Shown piece by piece: positions 53,042 through 63,873 of a stretch of 64,000 nt of DNA (position 1 is its first letter; the number at the start of each line of letters is the position of its first letter). The stretch covers positions 1,922,001-1,986,000 of the forward strand of contig NC_087104.1 of NCBI RefSeq assembly GCF_963855985.1. The letters run 5' to 3'. The translations under genes and the position numbers were made by a program. The DNA is from Ostrinia nubilalis (taxonomy: Eukaryota > Arthropoda > Insecta > Lepidoptera > Crambidae). Below the pieces are notes generated by a model. It was not told the origin of the DNA. It made no database searches and saw only the letters and a list, made by a program, of their open reading frames with translations.

Positions 53042-53372
53042 AGTATCATATTACGATTTGCCCATTTAAACGATCGACAGATACTAAAAACAAGTTATGT
53101 AATTATTATGTGTTTATCGTTTCGCGGAAATTCTTTTCGCAAACTGTCATCAAAATAAGGACGTCCTTCTCTTATCTTTATAGAACCATAAAATGTTGGG
53201 CAGGGTATTATTGTGTTGGCAGATAAAAGTATTTTAGTGTCATTATCACCGTGTGACGGCGGGATATTGCTGAAAGTCGTATAGTGGAACGACATAAACA
53301 AAAACCAGTTTTCGACTGTTACGTAATGCTTAATAGTCATTAGTAAGTGGTTTTTGAAAACTATGCAACCTT
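53042..53372. other. No gene recognised
   Basis: Unique DNA between two RTE insertions. Confidence 0.4.
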
Positions 53373-53384
53373 TCATGAGACTTT

Positions 53385-53726
53385 CGTTCGTTTCAGCCCA
53401 AAGACGTCCACTGCTGGACAAAGGCCTCCCCCAAGGTTTTCCACAAAGACTGGTCCTGCGCCGCTCGCATCCAGGCACCTCCCGCGACCTTCACCAGATT
53501 GTCGGTCCACGTGGGAGGCCTGCCCACACTACGTCGCCACTCGAGAACTTTTTCTACCCCAGCGGCCATCAGCTCTACGAGCTATGTGCCCCGCCCACTG
53601 CCACTTGAATTTAGCGATTCTACGGGCTGTCAGTTACTATCGTTCTCCTGCGGATCTCCTAATTTCTGATTCGATCACGCCCAGCCTTCTTATGAGGCCC
53701 ATAGTAAGTCGACCACGTCTCAGGAG
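53385..53726 (-). mobile_element. Longest RTE copy here, perfect 12 bp TSD
   Basis: TCATGAGACTTT flanks it at 53373-53384 and 53727-53738. The minus strand covers the last ~110 codons (TWSTYYGPHKKAG, then the GRLWAETNE-type end) with several stops. Plus-strand frames over it are shadows. Confidence 0.9.
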
Positions 53727-53774
53727 TCATGAGACTTTATGTAAGCTGATTGGAATTCGTTATTGCTTGTGTAC

Positions 53775-53908
53775 TTCATCATTTCAGCCATAGGACGTCC
53801 ACTGCTGAACATAGGCCTTCCCCAATGATTTCCATATTGACCAGTTGCGGCCTGCATCCAGTGCCTTTCTGCTACCTTTATAGTGGTCATCGGTCCACTT
53901 TGTGGATG
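53775..53908 (-). mobile_element. 5'-truncated RTE LINE, short (GAT) tail
   Basis: CATCATTTCAGCCATAGGAC through CATCGGTCCACTTTGTGGAT. TSD not found. Confidence 0.8.
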
Positions 53909-54833
53909 GATATCACGTTTAATTTATGTTACAATACTGTTTAATTTTTTCTGTAAGATGCGAAAAAAGCAATTAAAAGGAATAAATTAATTTCCAAAAG
54001 ATTTCCTTGTTATCGGTTAGAAATAAATTGGTGCTATCCTATTTATAATTTTCTCAATACATATTTCGTTCAAGGAAAAATACTTGTGAATAACGATTGT
54101 AAAGAAAAACAGAACAAAGCAATGTTAGATAATTCAGGATTTGAGTAAGTCGGATTTTTCTTGAAGGAATTTTCGAACTTTTATGAATAGAAAATGAATA
54201 AGAAATACCTAAGTTTAGAACCTAACACGTGACACATAAATAAAAATTGACATAGAAAAAAGGTAAAAAGAAGAAATATTTATCACCAGGATTCCTATTT
54301 ATAATCCAATCGATAGAAAAAAAACGTCATTTTCTTCGACGCTCTTTCCTTAACGAAGTTATAATGATATATTGATTGTTGACTTCCCATTACACAGTTG
54401 AATACCGCTCTAATCCTAGTTTGAATATAAACTATTCCACATATTGAAAACTAATCAGAAACCTATTCAGTATGTTTAATAACCAACTTACTACAAAACC
54501 GTATTTCCAAGTAGGTAGGTAGTCGTAACTACTATTCATCGAAATGTTTACAAGGACTATACAAATTACCGACAATTTCTGAGAATACACCGATGGCATA
54601 TCATACTATACATTAGGTTCTTAATGTATTTGTATTAGGTTCGATTTTGCTACAAAATTTTATCTTTGATGAGCTGAAAACTGTACAATTGTGTCAGTTA
54701 AAGAGCCAGACCTCGTAACTCTATTGGATCAAATTTTACAGGAGGTCCAAAAAACTTCACTTCGAAAACATTTGTGTGAAGATTTGTTTTCATATAACTC
54801 ATGAAATTTTTGATATAAACTTGAAAATTGATA
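53909..54833. other. No gene recognised
   Basis: AT-rich unique DNA, no supported feature. Confidence 0.4.
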
Positions 54834-54952
54834 TCTATACTTATAATAAATCTGTAGAGAGGTCAATTCTGTACATGAAATATATTTTCAAAATAACTAT
54901 CAGGGGGTGATTAGTGATCGATACTGATGCCAAAAATGCAATCAGTAAAATT

Positions 54953-54989
<37 letters not shown>

Positions 54990-55620
54990 ATGTTCCTTAT
55001 AGAAACAAAAACTACTCGACGGATTTTAACGAAACTTGGTACAATTATTCTTCATACTCCTGGGCAGGTTATAGGATACTTAGGAATTCCCACGGGAACG
55101 GGAATCAGCGGGAAAATCCTTTTGTATGAAAAATCTAAACCGCTTAAGTTAGACGCTTGAAATTTGGCATGCAGGTACCTCAGTAAACTTAAAGCTTAGT
55201 TACAACAGGATATCACAAAATTCCCACGGGAACGGGAGTTAGCGGGAAAAAACATTTGTATGAAAAATCTAAACCGCTTAAGTTAGACGCTTGAATTTTG
55301 GCATGCAGGTACCTTAGTAAACTTAAAGCTTAGTTACAACAGGATATTGCAAAATTCCCACGGGAACGGGAGTTAGCGGGAAAAAACATTTGTATGAAAA
55401 ATCTAAACCGCGTAAGATAGACGCTTGAAATTTGGCATGCAGGTACCTTAGTAAACTTAAAGCTTAGTTACAACAGGATATTGCAAAATTCCCACGGGAA
55501 CGGGAGTTAGCGGGAAAAAACATTTGTATGAAAAAATCTGAACCGCGTAAGATAGATGAAGGGAGGGGGGGGGGGGGGGTAAACGAGATCCACGCGTACG
55601 AAGTCGCGGGCGGCCGCTAG
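54834..55620 (+). mobile_element. Helitron, 787 bp, expanded by an internal tandem repeat
   Basis: A|TCTATACTTATAATAAATCT start; a (TCTG)n run at 54955-54988; GGATTTTAACGAAACTTGG; end GTCGCGGGCGGCCGCTAG|T. It contains the 134 bp tandem array and a G15 run (55565-55579). No Rep/helicase. Confidence 0.8.
55085..55558. repeat. 134 bp tandem repeat, about 3.5 units
   Basis: AATTCCCACGGGAACGGGA starts at 55085, 55219, 55353 and 55487, exactly 134 bp apart. Units contain TTGGCATGCAGGTACCTYAG and AAGCTTAGTTACAACAGGAT. Units 2-4 are nearly identical; unit 1 is more diverged. Confidence 0.95.
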
Positions 55621-56091
55621 TAAATAATATTCCAAAACAAAATGGGATAAAAATTCGCGGCAATGGACTGAAGAGTAATGCAGTTTTACTGAAACTATTC
55701 GGACACGTCTTATTATAAACGGTAACGATTTTTCAAAATGATTTCATCTACTTTGGACATTTTCAGTAAGTAAATAGTAAAATGTTGTATTAAAATATCA
55801 TTTTATTAAAATGGAGTTACGAGGTTTGACACTTCAGCCTTCGAATTTGGACATCCTAAACATTTCGGTCTAGAACAGCTAGTCAATTATTCTGATGCTA
55901 ACAATCTCCTAAATAGTTCGTAAGACCTTTCTCATAATTACAAATTAAGGAATTCTCGCTAAGACGGCTTGTCTTCTGGGATTTGGATGTTAGAAGTTGA
56001 TTGTATTTTTGGAAGCCTAATTTTGTACCTACTTCTTAGCTAAAATTTTGTTAAACGAATTAAAAATCTACTAACAACTTACGCTATACAT
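55621..56091. other. No gene recognised
   Basis: No supported feature. Confidence 0.4.
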
Positions 56092-56230
56092 TTTGCTAGG
56101 GACTTCGCCCGTTTGAATTTTGGTCAATCAAAGAAAGTTCTGTATTAAAATCGGGATAGAAACTATCCTATAATTTTTCATGGATTTCAAATTATCTCTC
56201 CAATACTGAATTTCATCTAGGTACGAGTAC
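56092..56230 (-). mobile_element. Degraded Helitron 3' half
   Basis: TTTGCTAGGGACTTCGCCCG, TTAAAATCGGGATAGAAACT and ATCCTATAA are the reverse complement of a Lep1-like 3' region. Confidence 0.45.
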
Positions 56231-56790
56231 CTATGTCAGTTCATGAGTTTAAACATAAAATTATTGGTAACGTTTTACCATTTATGTCTGTTTGTTGGCA
56301 TACATATACACAGTAACTTACATATCACGTCTTTTGCGGACCAAGAACAGTTTATTAACTTAACTGGTAGCTGACGCTGTTTTCAGTTTCAGTTTGTGGA
56401 AACTTCAAACTATGCAATCATTATGAAAAACTGCGAACTAATTTAGCTTAGCTCTTGGTCTACAACCGGCGTTACATTCGTATTTGGTTTGGATTGTCTA
56501 GAAATACGGAAAATATCTCAAGATGTAAATCCATGATTAGAATGCTAGAGTGCCAACGTGCGGCCACGTAGTGCGAAGAATCAACAGAAGGCAGGGCATA
56601 CTAATGGTGTAGCGACAGGACTGTCAGGTTTTATGTACCTTGCCTTTTATAGAGCTATTTTTCAAGTGCCTACGACCTACGTACTATAGTAATTGGCTAA
56701 TATTGACAGTTCGTCATAAAAGTCAATTATTTTCTGAAAATAGACTTTTAAAAAGCGCTTTTACACGTCCTTGTAGGTATTTATCTCTAA
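56231..56790. other. No gene recognised
   Basis: No supported feature. Confidence 0.4.
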
Positions 56791-56960
56791 CTAGCTTTTG
56801 CCCGCGGCGGCTTCAATCGCAGATTGTCATAAATAATAGCCTGTTATTTTGGGTTATAAAGAATAATACTGTAAAGTTTCATCAAAATCCGTTCAATAGT
56901 TTTCGCGTGAAAGACATCTAGACATCCATACAAACGTTCGCATTTATAATATTAGTAAGA
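56791..56960 (-). mobile_element. Helitron, Lep1-like, degraded 5' end
   Basis: CTAGCTTTTGCCCGCGGCGG at the 3' end, CATCAAAATCCGTTCAATAG in the body, TACTAATATTATAAATGCGA at the 5' side. Confidence 0.75.
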
Positions 56961-57057
56961 AGTAAGATACTGCTGAATTTCGCTTCATTGCCTATGTTCG
57001 AGGCGTTTGCATTGGCATGATGAATTGATGATAGTGTTTTAAATTGAATTAATCTAA

Positions 57058-57160
57058 GGCTGGGTTGCACCATCTTACTTTAACTTTGACAAATGTCAAA
57101 AATGTGTCAATCTCCATACAAAAAACACCGGTTATCGTTATAATTACAGTTAAAATAAGG
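57058..57160. mobile_element. 118 bp-family MITE, copy 4, right end lost
   Basis: TAA|GGCTGGGTTGCACCATCTTA start and the family interior up to GTTAAAATAAGGTA; the right TIR is missing. Confidence 0.8.
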
Positions 57161-57560
57161 TAATTAATCATTTAAAACTTACTACATGAAATTGCATTAC
57201 AAGTAAGCCTATCAACCATTTTGCAGTCTACCGCTGAAAGTAAACCTCAAATGTGGCGCTAGAACGATCTCCCACTTTTAATCATGCCCCTGCAACTGCC
57301 AGTTGTCTACCCTCTGTATCCTTTGATTTAACCGTGCCTTAATTACACAAATAAATACTTTATGTGGCGGGCGTAACACAGAGTTTTCTGTAACGCTGAC
57401 AACAAACCAGGGCTGGCACAAATTCGAGTACAACTCATTTCGAATGCTCTTTGTTTAGCAAACTATGTGGCTGCTCGTTGGTGTTGTACTTGTTACTTTT
57501 GGTTGGCCCAAGTTAAAGAAAGAACCGATTTTGATGACGAATCAGGTAAGAAGGTCCCTA
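57161..57560. other. No gene recognised
   Basis: No supported feature. Confidence 0.4.
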
Positions 57561-58007
57561 GTCCTTGATACGTGGTTCTTCTTTACCATGGGCCTCATAA
57601 GAAGGCCCTTAGGCCATACTCCATCGCCCTTTCAGTGATCTTAATCGCTGAGCATGCTTTTCTTTGTGGACTGTTGAAATTACAGTCACATGTTCTGGTG
57701 AGGCATTCAAGACCTTCAGGGTCTCTTAAGAAGAACCAAGGTCACCCAAAGCTGATGGAGCGTGTTATGCTAGAAGTTTCCTACGTGATCGAATAAGAAA
57801 TGAGGAGTCTCGTAGAATAACTAAATAAAAGCCCGTAGAGTCGCCAAATTCTAGGGGCAGTGGGTGGGGCACAATAGCTCGTAGAATGGACGATAGTTTG
57901 TTGTAGTTCTTGAGTCTTTTTGAATACAGGTACCTACCGATCTGGTTCAGGCAAACTCTTGGATTCAGGCAGCTTAGTACCAGTCGTTGTAGAAATTATC
58001 GGGGGAG
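57561..58007 (+). pseudogene. Old RTE ORF C-terminal remnant
   Basis: In broken frames: GPHKKAL, HPKLMERVMLEVS-IE-EMRSL, GAVGGAQ, then CTACCGATCTGGTTCAGGCA and GATTCAGGCAGCTTAGTACC. This is the RTE C-terminal region in order, much more diverged than other copies. Confidence 0.6.
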
Positions 58008-58110
58008 TCAATCCCTAATTTTAAGTGACCCCTATGGTAATACATAGCAGGAATTTTGTTGTCATAGGTTCACTTAAAATTTTATTAGGGATTGATGGTG
58101 AAAACGGGCA
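58008..58110. mobile_element. Harbinger-like MITE, copy 2, left end truncated
   Basis: TCAATCCCTAATTTTAAGTG through GATTGATGGTGAAAACGGGC, followed by A and TTA; matches 45286-45406. Confidence 0.75.
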
Positions 58111-58112
58111 TT

Positions 58113-59572
58113 AGACTCTAATATAACATACTCGTAGAACTGCTCTCTCCTAAAATGCAGGGTCCGCAATTGTATCTAACCTTACCATACCACCTTTTGT
58201 AACATTATGAATGCAATATATTATTGAGTATTGAGCTATGTTTCTGGCCAAAATGATGGTTGATGTCAAAACCGTAAGTAGTCTATAAAAAGTATAGTTA
58301 TAAAGCTAAAATCTTCTGACTTGCGCCATTAAAAAGCAAACTTGGTGCGCACTGATAAACGGATAGTTCCGCTCAAGCGCCGCATACTTTCCGCATCTGC
58401 TATCAAAGTTTGTGGCTTGTTTTAAATTCTTATTCATTTACATAATCAAATTCCTGAAATTCCTGAGCGGGGCACGAAAACGAGCTAAATTGAGAAGGGA
58501 ACAAGCTAAAGTGGTATGAATTCATGTGTTTAAGTTTATACTGAACTCGCTTTTGACCGCGTCTTTGCCCATAAGTATTTCGGTCTGGCGCAGAAAGGAC
58601 GTATCGTACATTTATCAACCCGGAAAGGGATCGTAACCGTATCAACTCGAGGCGGTCAGTATTCTTTGTATGAAACTCCATGCTGTAACGCACACGTCTT
58701 ATCCGCACCGTAACGTAAACGCATCGCCTCGCGATTGATAGCGCGCGAAAGGCGATGACTAACATAATAATTATTACTGACGGGATTGCTACCATGAACC
58801 TTATTAGTATGCCGAAATATCGGAAACTCAAAATTAAGTTACATGATAGCAAATGCTACAGCAGTGTCTGAAACGAACGGACTAACGTTATCGCGAGCGT
58901 TACCCTGTAAAAACTGTGATAAAAACTACCCTGAGTTTTTCTTCTTAATAAGGTTTTGATAGTGAAAAATTAAGTAACAAACAGACAGTTACTTATACAT
59001 TGATAATATTAATACGGGTTTGCATGGTCGCAAATATAGACATAAAGGTACTAGAAAAATAGTAAAGTTTCCGTCGAATGTTTCGTGTACGGGCTAACTA
59101 AATTATTTCTTAGTTTTCTTACGAAAATTGTAATAATTAACAAAACATGAGCCATATCGGTTTTTCAAGAGCCTTAATAATAAAGTACCTACTTAACCCA
59201 CTCAGGTTAAGCAAAATGTACTTAGCAACGTAATATTGTAGTCGGTACCTAGTTAATAACCAACTAAATAATATAAGTTTCAATTTCGCTTATAATTCGA
59301 AACAGCTTAGGTTACATAGCGAAGTGATTTGCAAAGCAAGTTTGGGGTTGTATCTAGAGTACTAATCTAAGTTATGTTGTACTTAGAATTGTATTATAAT
59401 AGTAATTACAAGCCATGTTTGCAAGGAATTAAGTTCTTCGTCCTAGAAGTACTATCAAGGATATTTAGCTTTTTTGGGTTGTTTATAACAACTCATTATT
59501 ATCATAATATTCGTTCAAACAGCTTTTATTCACATGGGTACCTTTTCTTTTTTTATTATTTTCTATAATAAT
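58113..59572. other. No gene recognised in this 1.4 kb
   Basis: A 140-codon minus-strand frame (58430-58852) is Arg-rich in the middle with a hydrophobic start, but no domain, splice context or similarity is recognised. Probably chance. Confidence 0.35.
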
Positions 59573-59637
59573 ATTTTGACGTTCATAAGTGCCACTTGTG
59601 GTCTAAACTGAATAAATACTTTTGATTTTTGATTTTG
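59573..59637 (+). mobile_element. Extreme 3' end of a LINE
   Basis: TTTTGACGTTCATAAGTGCC, ACTTGTGGTCTAAACTGAAT and AAATACTTTTGATTTTTGAT match the tail of the LINE at 46453-49204. Confidence 0.8.
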
Positions 59638-59677
59638 GTAGCAAATAGTCTCACACCTAGTTTTTATCATAGTAATT

Positions 59678-59812
59678 TCAGCCACAGGACGTCTACTACT
59701 GAGCATAGGCCTCCCCCAATGATTTCCAAAATGATCGTGTGGTAGCGGCCTGCATTTAACGCCTTCGTGATACCTTTATGAGGTCGTCAGTCCACCTTGT
59801 AGGTTTAGTTCG
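59678..59812 (-). mobile_element. 5'-truncated RTE LINE
   Basis: TTCAGCCACAGGACGTCTAC through GTCGTCAGTCCACCTTGTAG. Its (GAT) tail is reduced to one unit. Confidence 0.8.
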
Positions 59813-59869
59813 GTAGTTTTAGTCAGCCTGAATCGTCTGAAATCAGATGATATGGCTTATCATATGATA

Positions 59870-60387
59870 CACTCGACATCAAATAAATCGCACCTCCCGC
59901 GACAAGCACTTTCAAACGTATGCATCCCCAATTCCCACCAATATTGGCACCATTTAAAAGCCTAGTACTAAGCTTCATTTCATTAAAGGAAAGGTTTTTA
60001 CCCCAAAAATGAGTCTTTAGAAGGAAACAGAGTCACTTCTTCAAAAAATGGGTAGTGACGCTTGAGCCAACTTTTATGGCTATAAAACTGTTAAGTTGGA
60101 ATGAATCGCTATCCATCTGTTAAAGAGGACACGTGTGATCATTATTTGGTTTTATAACCATAAAATTTGGTCTAATTGATCCCATAGGTGAGCCCAAAGT
60201 GAGGTCTTTTTTCAAGTCACGTTTATGGTATATGTTAATCATTTATTAAGAAATTAAATGTGTTTTTCTTTAAGGATATTTATTGATCTTTCAAATAACA
60301 CCAATATTGTTGGGGCACCATGATTGTGTCAGAAGAAAATCTTTAAAGTTCGCGTCGCGGAAGGTGCGGTTTATTTGATGTTGAGTG
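59870..60387. mobile_element. 518 bp element with 37 bp TIRs and TA TSD
   Basis: CACTCGACATCAAATAAATC and the inverse right end (CACTCAACATCAAATAAACC), continuing through CGCACCTYCCGCGAC; TA at both sides. Tc1/mariner-type insertion; no transposase. Confidence 0.75.
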
Positions 60388-61799
60388 TATATTCAATTCT
60401 AAGTATTTTTCTTTCCAGTAGGTATTAGTGATAACACATCACTTCTTATAAGATGGAATTGTAATAAAATATTCGCGATGGCGACTATGAATTTGTAGCG
60501 ATGAGTTCAAATCAACGCGTCCTGTCATTGGTCGCGGCGATCTATGCACGCACAGTGATCGCCATCGCCATCGCTGACGCGAAATGCACGCGTTGGTTTG
60601 GCTGAAGCTTGAAAACACCTCCCAAAGCACGATTAAATCCGTGAAAAGTCTAAAAAGTACATCGCAACCGACCTATCTACCACAGATCTATGCTAAGTAT
60701 GCATACTGTGTTTAATCACTGCCCACACTGACTACGCTATTATCATCATTACTCATCTCGAATTAAAATAAGGCGAAAATCCTAAATAAGTAGGTAATAA
60801 TATTTAATAGATCTCTAGGCTACGTCTTCCTTTGAATAAACATAATAAATAGCGTTCGTTCCAAAGCTTAAGGAATAAGCAAAGAAAGCTCTTAATTACG
60901 GAAGTTCTAGATCCTCTATACCTTCAAAAGGCTTCGGTGAAACGTTGGCAAACGATAAATAGGGTCAAAAAATAAATTTCATTCAGCCGGAATCCTTTCA
61001 CCGTAATCAAAGGAGAGTAATTAATTTTATAATCCAAACGTTATCTCGAGCATAGCAAGGATTGAACAGCCAGTTTAATTAGATGACTAGTTAATTATAA
61101 ATATCATTATCAAAATGTTGAGATTTCATACAAAAATATGTAAATTTTACAGCACAGATTTGTTTTTTATAATAATAACTAGGGGTACTTAACGTTCAAA
61201 TAAAATGTTTAAAAAAAACTAGGTTTATTGGTTACAGTTACAGGAATATACCTTCAAAACCAGGAACATTTCTCACTGTAAGTAGCTTTCCAAAATATGC
61301 GTCATAAAGTAACGCCTTTGTGTACCTATATAAATTCATTTTTACATTTTGTTGCCGTCTTTATGGTCAGTATTTTAGATGAAAAATGTTACTTCTTCTT
61401 TAGATGAAAAATAAACGTTAAGTTTACAGCTCACATGAAAAAACGACAAATTTAATTATTTTGTTTAGATATGAGCTCATTTTTGCGTTGTTTTTTTTTT
61501 TCATCCAAACAGTATACCTAACTTTCAGCGACATGGATTGGCTGTTTTGACCTGAGCTACTGAATTAGAGTAAGAAGTCCCTCCAATAGGCGGTTAGGCC
61601 GGTGATTCATCAAGCCGGGAGAGATTTAGCTGAATGGTGCTCAGATTATGCATAATTCTCATAAATGATGCGGCAATCTCATAAAGATCGTAAATGGAGA
61701 TCGGTGGAACAAGATTAGCGGGAATTTAAAAAGGAATATTAATAAACATACAAGCTTACGGCCGTGGCTTCTCATGTCTGTTACGAAAGTGTTTTTACC
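60388..61799. other. No gene recognised; small GC-rich inverted pieces
   Basis: ATCAACGCGT and ACGCGTTGGT, and GCGATGGCGA and TCGCCATCGC, are inverted within 60474-60600, perhaps a worn TIR element. The remaining ~1.2 kb shows nothing. Confidence 0.4.
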
Positions 61800-62040
61800 G
61801 AGTCAAAGTCAAAATTTCTTTATTTGTATAGACTATTTAATTTAAATTGTACTTACAAATCGTGAAATATTTTGCTCTAAAGGAGCCTCTACAGTCTACA
61901 TGTCTCATAACATTTTTGCCCTACCAGCGCTTCGAGACCAACATTTGGCAAGTGCTGAGAAGAGGCGCCGCAACAAACTCAGTCACCACTCTGTACCTAC
62001 TGCACGGCGTCCAATCAAGGGTCACTCAAATTTTACATAC
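61800..62040 (-). mobile_element. LINE 3' UTR fragment
   Basis: TCAAAGTCAAAATTTCTTTA tail side, then CTACCAGCGCTTCGAGACCA and CAACAAACTCAGTCACCACT, matching 46590-46660. Confidence 0.8.
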
Positions 62041-62065
62041 TTTTCTCTATTACTTTAAATCTTAA

Positions 62066-62287
62066 CTAGCTTTCCGCCCGCGGCTTTTGCGCGCGTGGAC
62101 TACATTATCTACATATTTTACGGAACCCTATTTTTTTCCAAAATAAAATTTAGCGTTATGTTACTCGTGGATAATGTAGCTTCCGAATGGTGAAAGAATT
62201 TTTAAAAACGGTCTAGTAGTTTTTGAGCCTATTCATTACAACCAAACAAACAAACAAACAAAGTTTTCCTCTTTATTTGAATCGAGT
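62066..62287 (-). mobile_element. Non-autonomous Helitron
   Basis: CTAGCTTTCCGCCCGCGGCT at the 3' end, TAGTTTTTGAGCCTATTCAT and a (CAAA)n run near the 5' end. Confidence 0.75.
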
Positions 62288-62911
62288 TTTGAGTGTTTCA
62301 AAATGCGGATTTAATTCCAACTCTAACCGAATATGTACCAAAAAGTCTATTTATAGTGAGCGCATTAACCATATTGTCTACTTATTTATGTATTAAAATT
62401 GCGGAGGTGTTTTGTTTCACACTCGTCCTCATCTCGACCCATGTCAAAGGAACTTATACAGGTCTAAAGGATTTCCAACCGTATGTTCACGGCGTAAAGT
62501 TGAAATTGAAGTGGGAAGCATGTGTCAACGGCTTGCTTAAGGGTTAAGAGCTCGTAATGTGGAGAATAAAAGGGAACGAAACGGATTAGGTGCGAATTAT
62601 GTTCCAGTATCACAGGCCGGTACCAAGTTCAGGTGTGGTGGTGATACTTAGCGATACTGTGGCTTAGTATCTTGGTAGCGGTATCAAAAGAGAATGCATT
62701 AATTTGTATTCACATCGGATATACGACTATTTCAATAAAGAAGGTAGTGGTTGTGTGGTTTTTTGTTTACTTTCTGAATAGAGTCAGTCAATCAGAATTC
62801 TGATTGAATTACTTATTGCTTATGTATTTACTTTATCCATTCAAATTAAAGAGCTAAACTTCTGCCGGGGGAGTAATTTCCACTCATCTGCCAGTAACTT
62901 AAACTACCTAT
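62288..62911. other. No gene recognised
   Basis: An 84-codon frame (62293-62547, plus) has a hydrophobic segment but nothing supports it as a gene. Confidence 0.35.
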
Positions 62912-62927
62912 ACGTCCTGACTTTTAT

Positions 62928-63067
62928 CATCATCATCATCTCAGCCGTAGGACGTCCACTGCTGAACGTAGGCCTCCCCCAATGCTTTCCATGTTACCCG
63001 GTTGGTAGCGGCCTGCGTCCAGCGCTTTCCCGCTACCTTCGATGTCGTCGGTCCACCTTGTGGGTGG
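62928..63067 (-). mobile_element. 5'-truncated RTE LINE, perfect 16 bp TSD
   Basis: ACGTCCTGACTTTTAT flanks it at 62912-62927 and 63068-63083. The minus strand reads HPQGGPTTSKVAGKRWTQAA, NRVTWKALGEAYVQQWTSYG, then TGA and (GAT)n. Confidence 0.95.
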
Positions 63068-63102
63068 ACGTCCTGACTTTTATATCGTCTTTTATTATTG
63101 TA

Positions 63103-63525
63103 CAGTCGCGGAATGAAAAGGTTCGTCACCTTAGTGTCGGTTTTCGCATGCACTAGGTACTGTGAGAGTCAAACCTGCCAACATAACCGTGCAAGAAACA
63201 GTGCTGCTAACATTTAAATAAATATGACGTTTGCTAACGAATAAGGTTTTGCTTGTTTATTTTTCTGTCCCATCAGTGCAATGTTTCAAAATGTAGTTTT
63301 TATTTATTTAATAGATAATGGCAGGTTTAACCAACAAGAAGGTTTTAGTTTATCAACACACTTTGATCTGAATAATTTTGAACTTTACTGACGAACAGTT
63401 AAAGATTATTTTCTCTAACACGAGATTATTCTGTAACATAGTTTCAAAAGGTAATAATAATATGTGCTCGCTATTCGTTGAAGGAATCAATTTGAAAACT
63501 GACGAACCTTTTCATTCCGTGACTG
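63103..63525. mobile_element. 423 bp element with long TIRs and TA TSD
   Basis: CAGTCGCGGAATGAAAAGGT and the inverted right end (CAGTCACGGAATGAAAAGGT, CGTCA) are flanked by TA (63101-63102, 63526-63527). Tc1/mariner-type, non-autonomous. Confidence 0.8.
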
Positions 63526-63533
63526 TACATAGA

Positions 63534-63732
63534 TAACTAAAAGGTGACTGACTTACTGACTGACATAGTGATCTATCAACGCACAGCCCAAACCACTGGA
63601 CGGATCGGGCTGAAATTTGGCATGCAAGTAGATGTTATGACGTAGGCATCCGCTAAGAAAAGATTTTACGAAACTCTACCCTTAAGGGGGTAAAACGGGA
63701 TCCATGCGTACAAAGTTGCGGGCGGCCGCTAT
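63534..63732 (+). mobile_element. Non-autonomous Helitron, sister of 15755-15966
   Basis: AAAGGTGACTGACTTACTGA start, GGCATCCGCTAAGAAAAGAT, GGGGGTAAAACGGGATCCAT, end GCGGGCGGCCGCTAT, with the final CTAG mutated. The 5' end is slightly shortened. Confidence 0.75.
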
Positions 63733-63873
63733 TTAAACATAAACCCAGTTATGAACTGAACTCTATATTAACTTAAACCTGTATCAAAAAAGGTTATACT
63801 TTGAAACACGTGGAGTAACGTGTCTTAAATAGTTGTAATAGGAACTATATTGCTACAAAAAAGTATAATCTAA

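Noticed and set aside
53347..53793. 148-codon plus-strand frame with CPAHCHLNL-like sequence
   Set aside because: It is the antisense shadow of the RTE fragment at 53385-53726, whose minus-strand reading matches the family.
55085..55558. CRISPR-like array
   Set aside because: Units are 134 bp, contiguous and without spacers, within a eukaryotic Helitron.
58430..58852. 140-codon minus-strand frame as a gene
   Set aside because: No recognisable motif; the Arg-rich middle comes from a GC-richer patch. Kept only as a remark in the stretch description.
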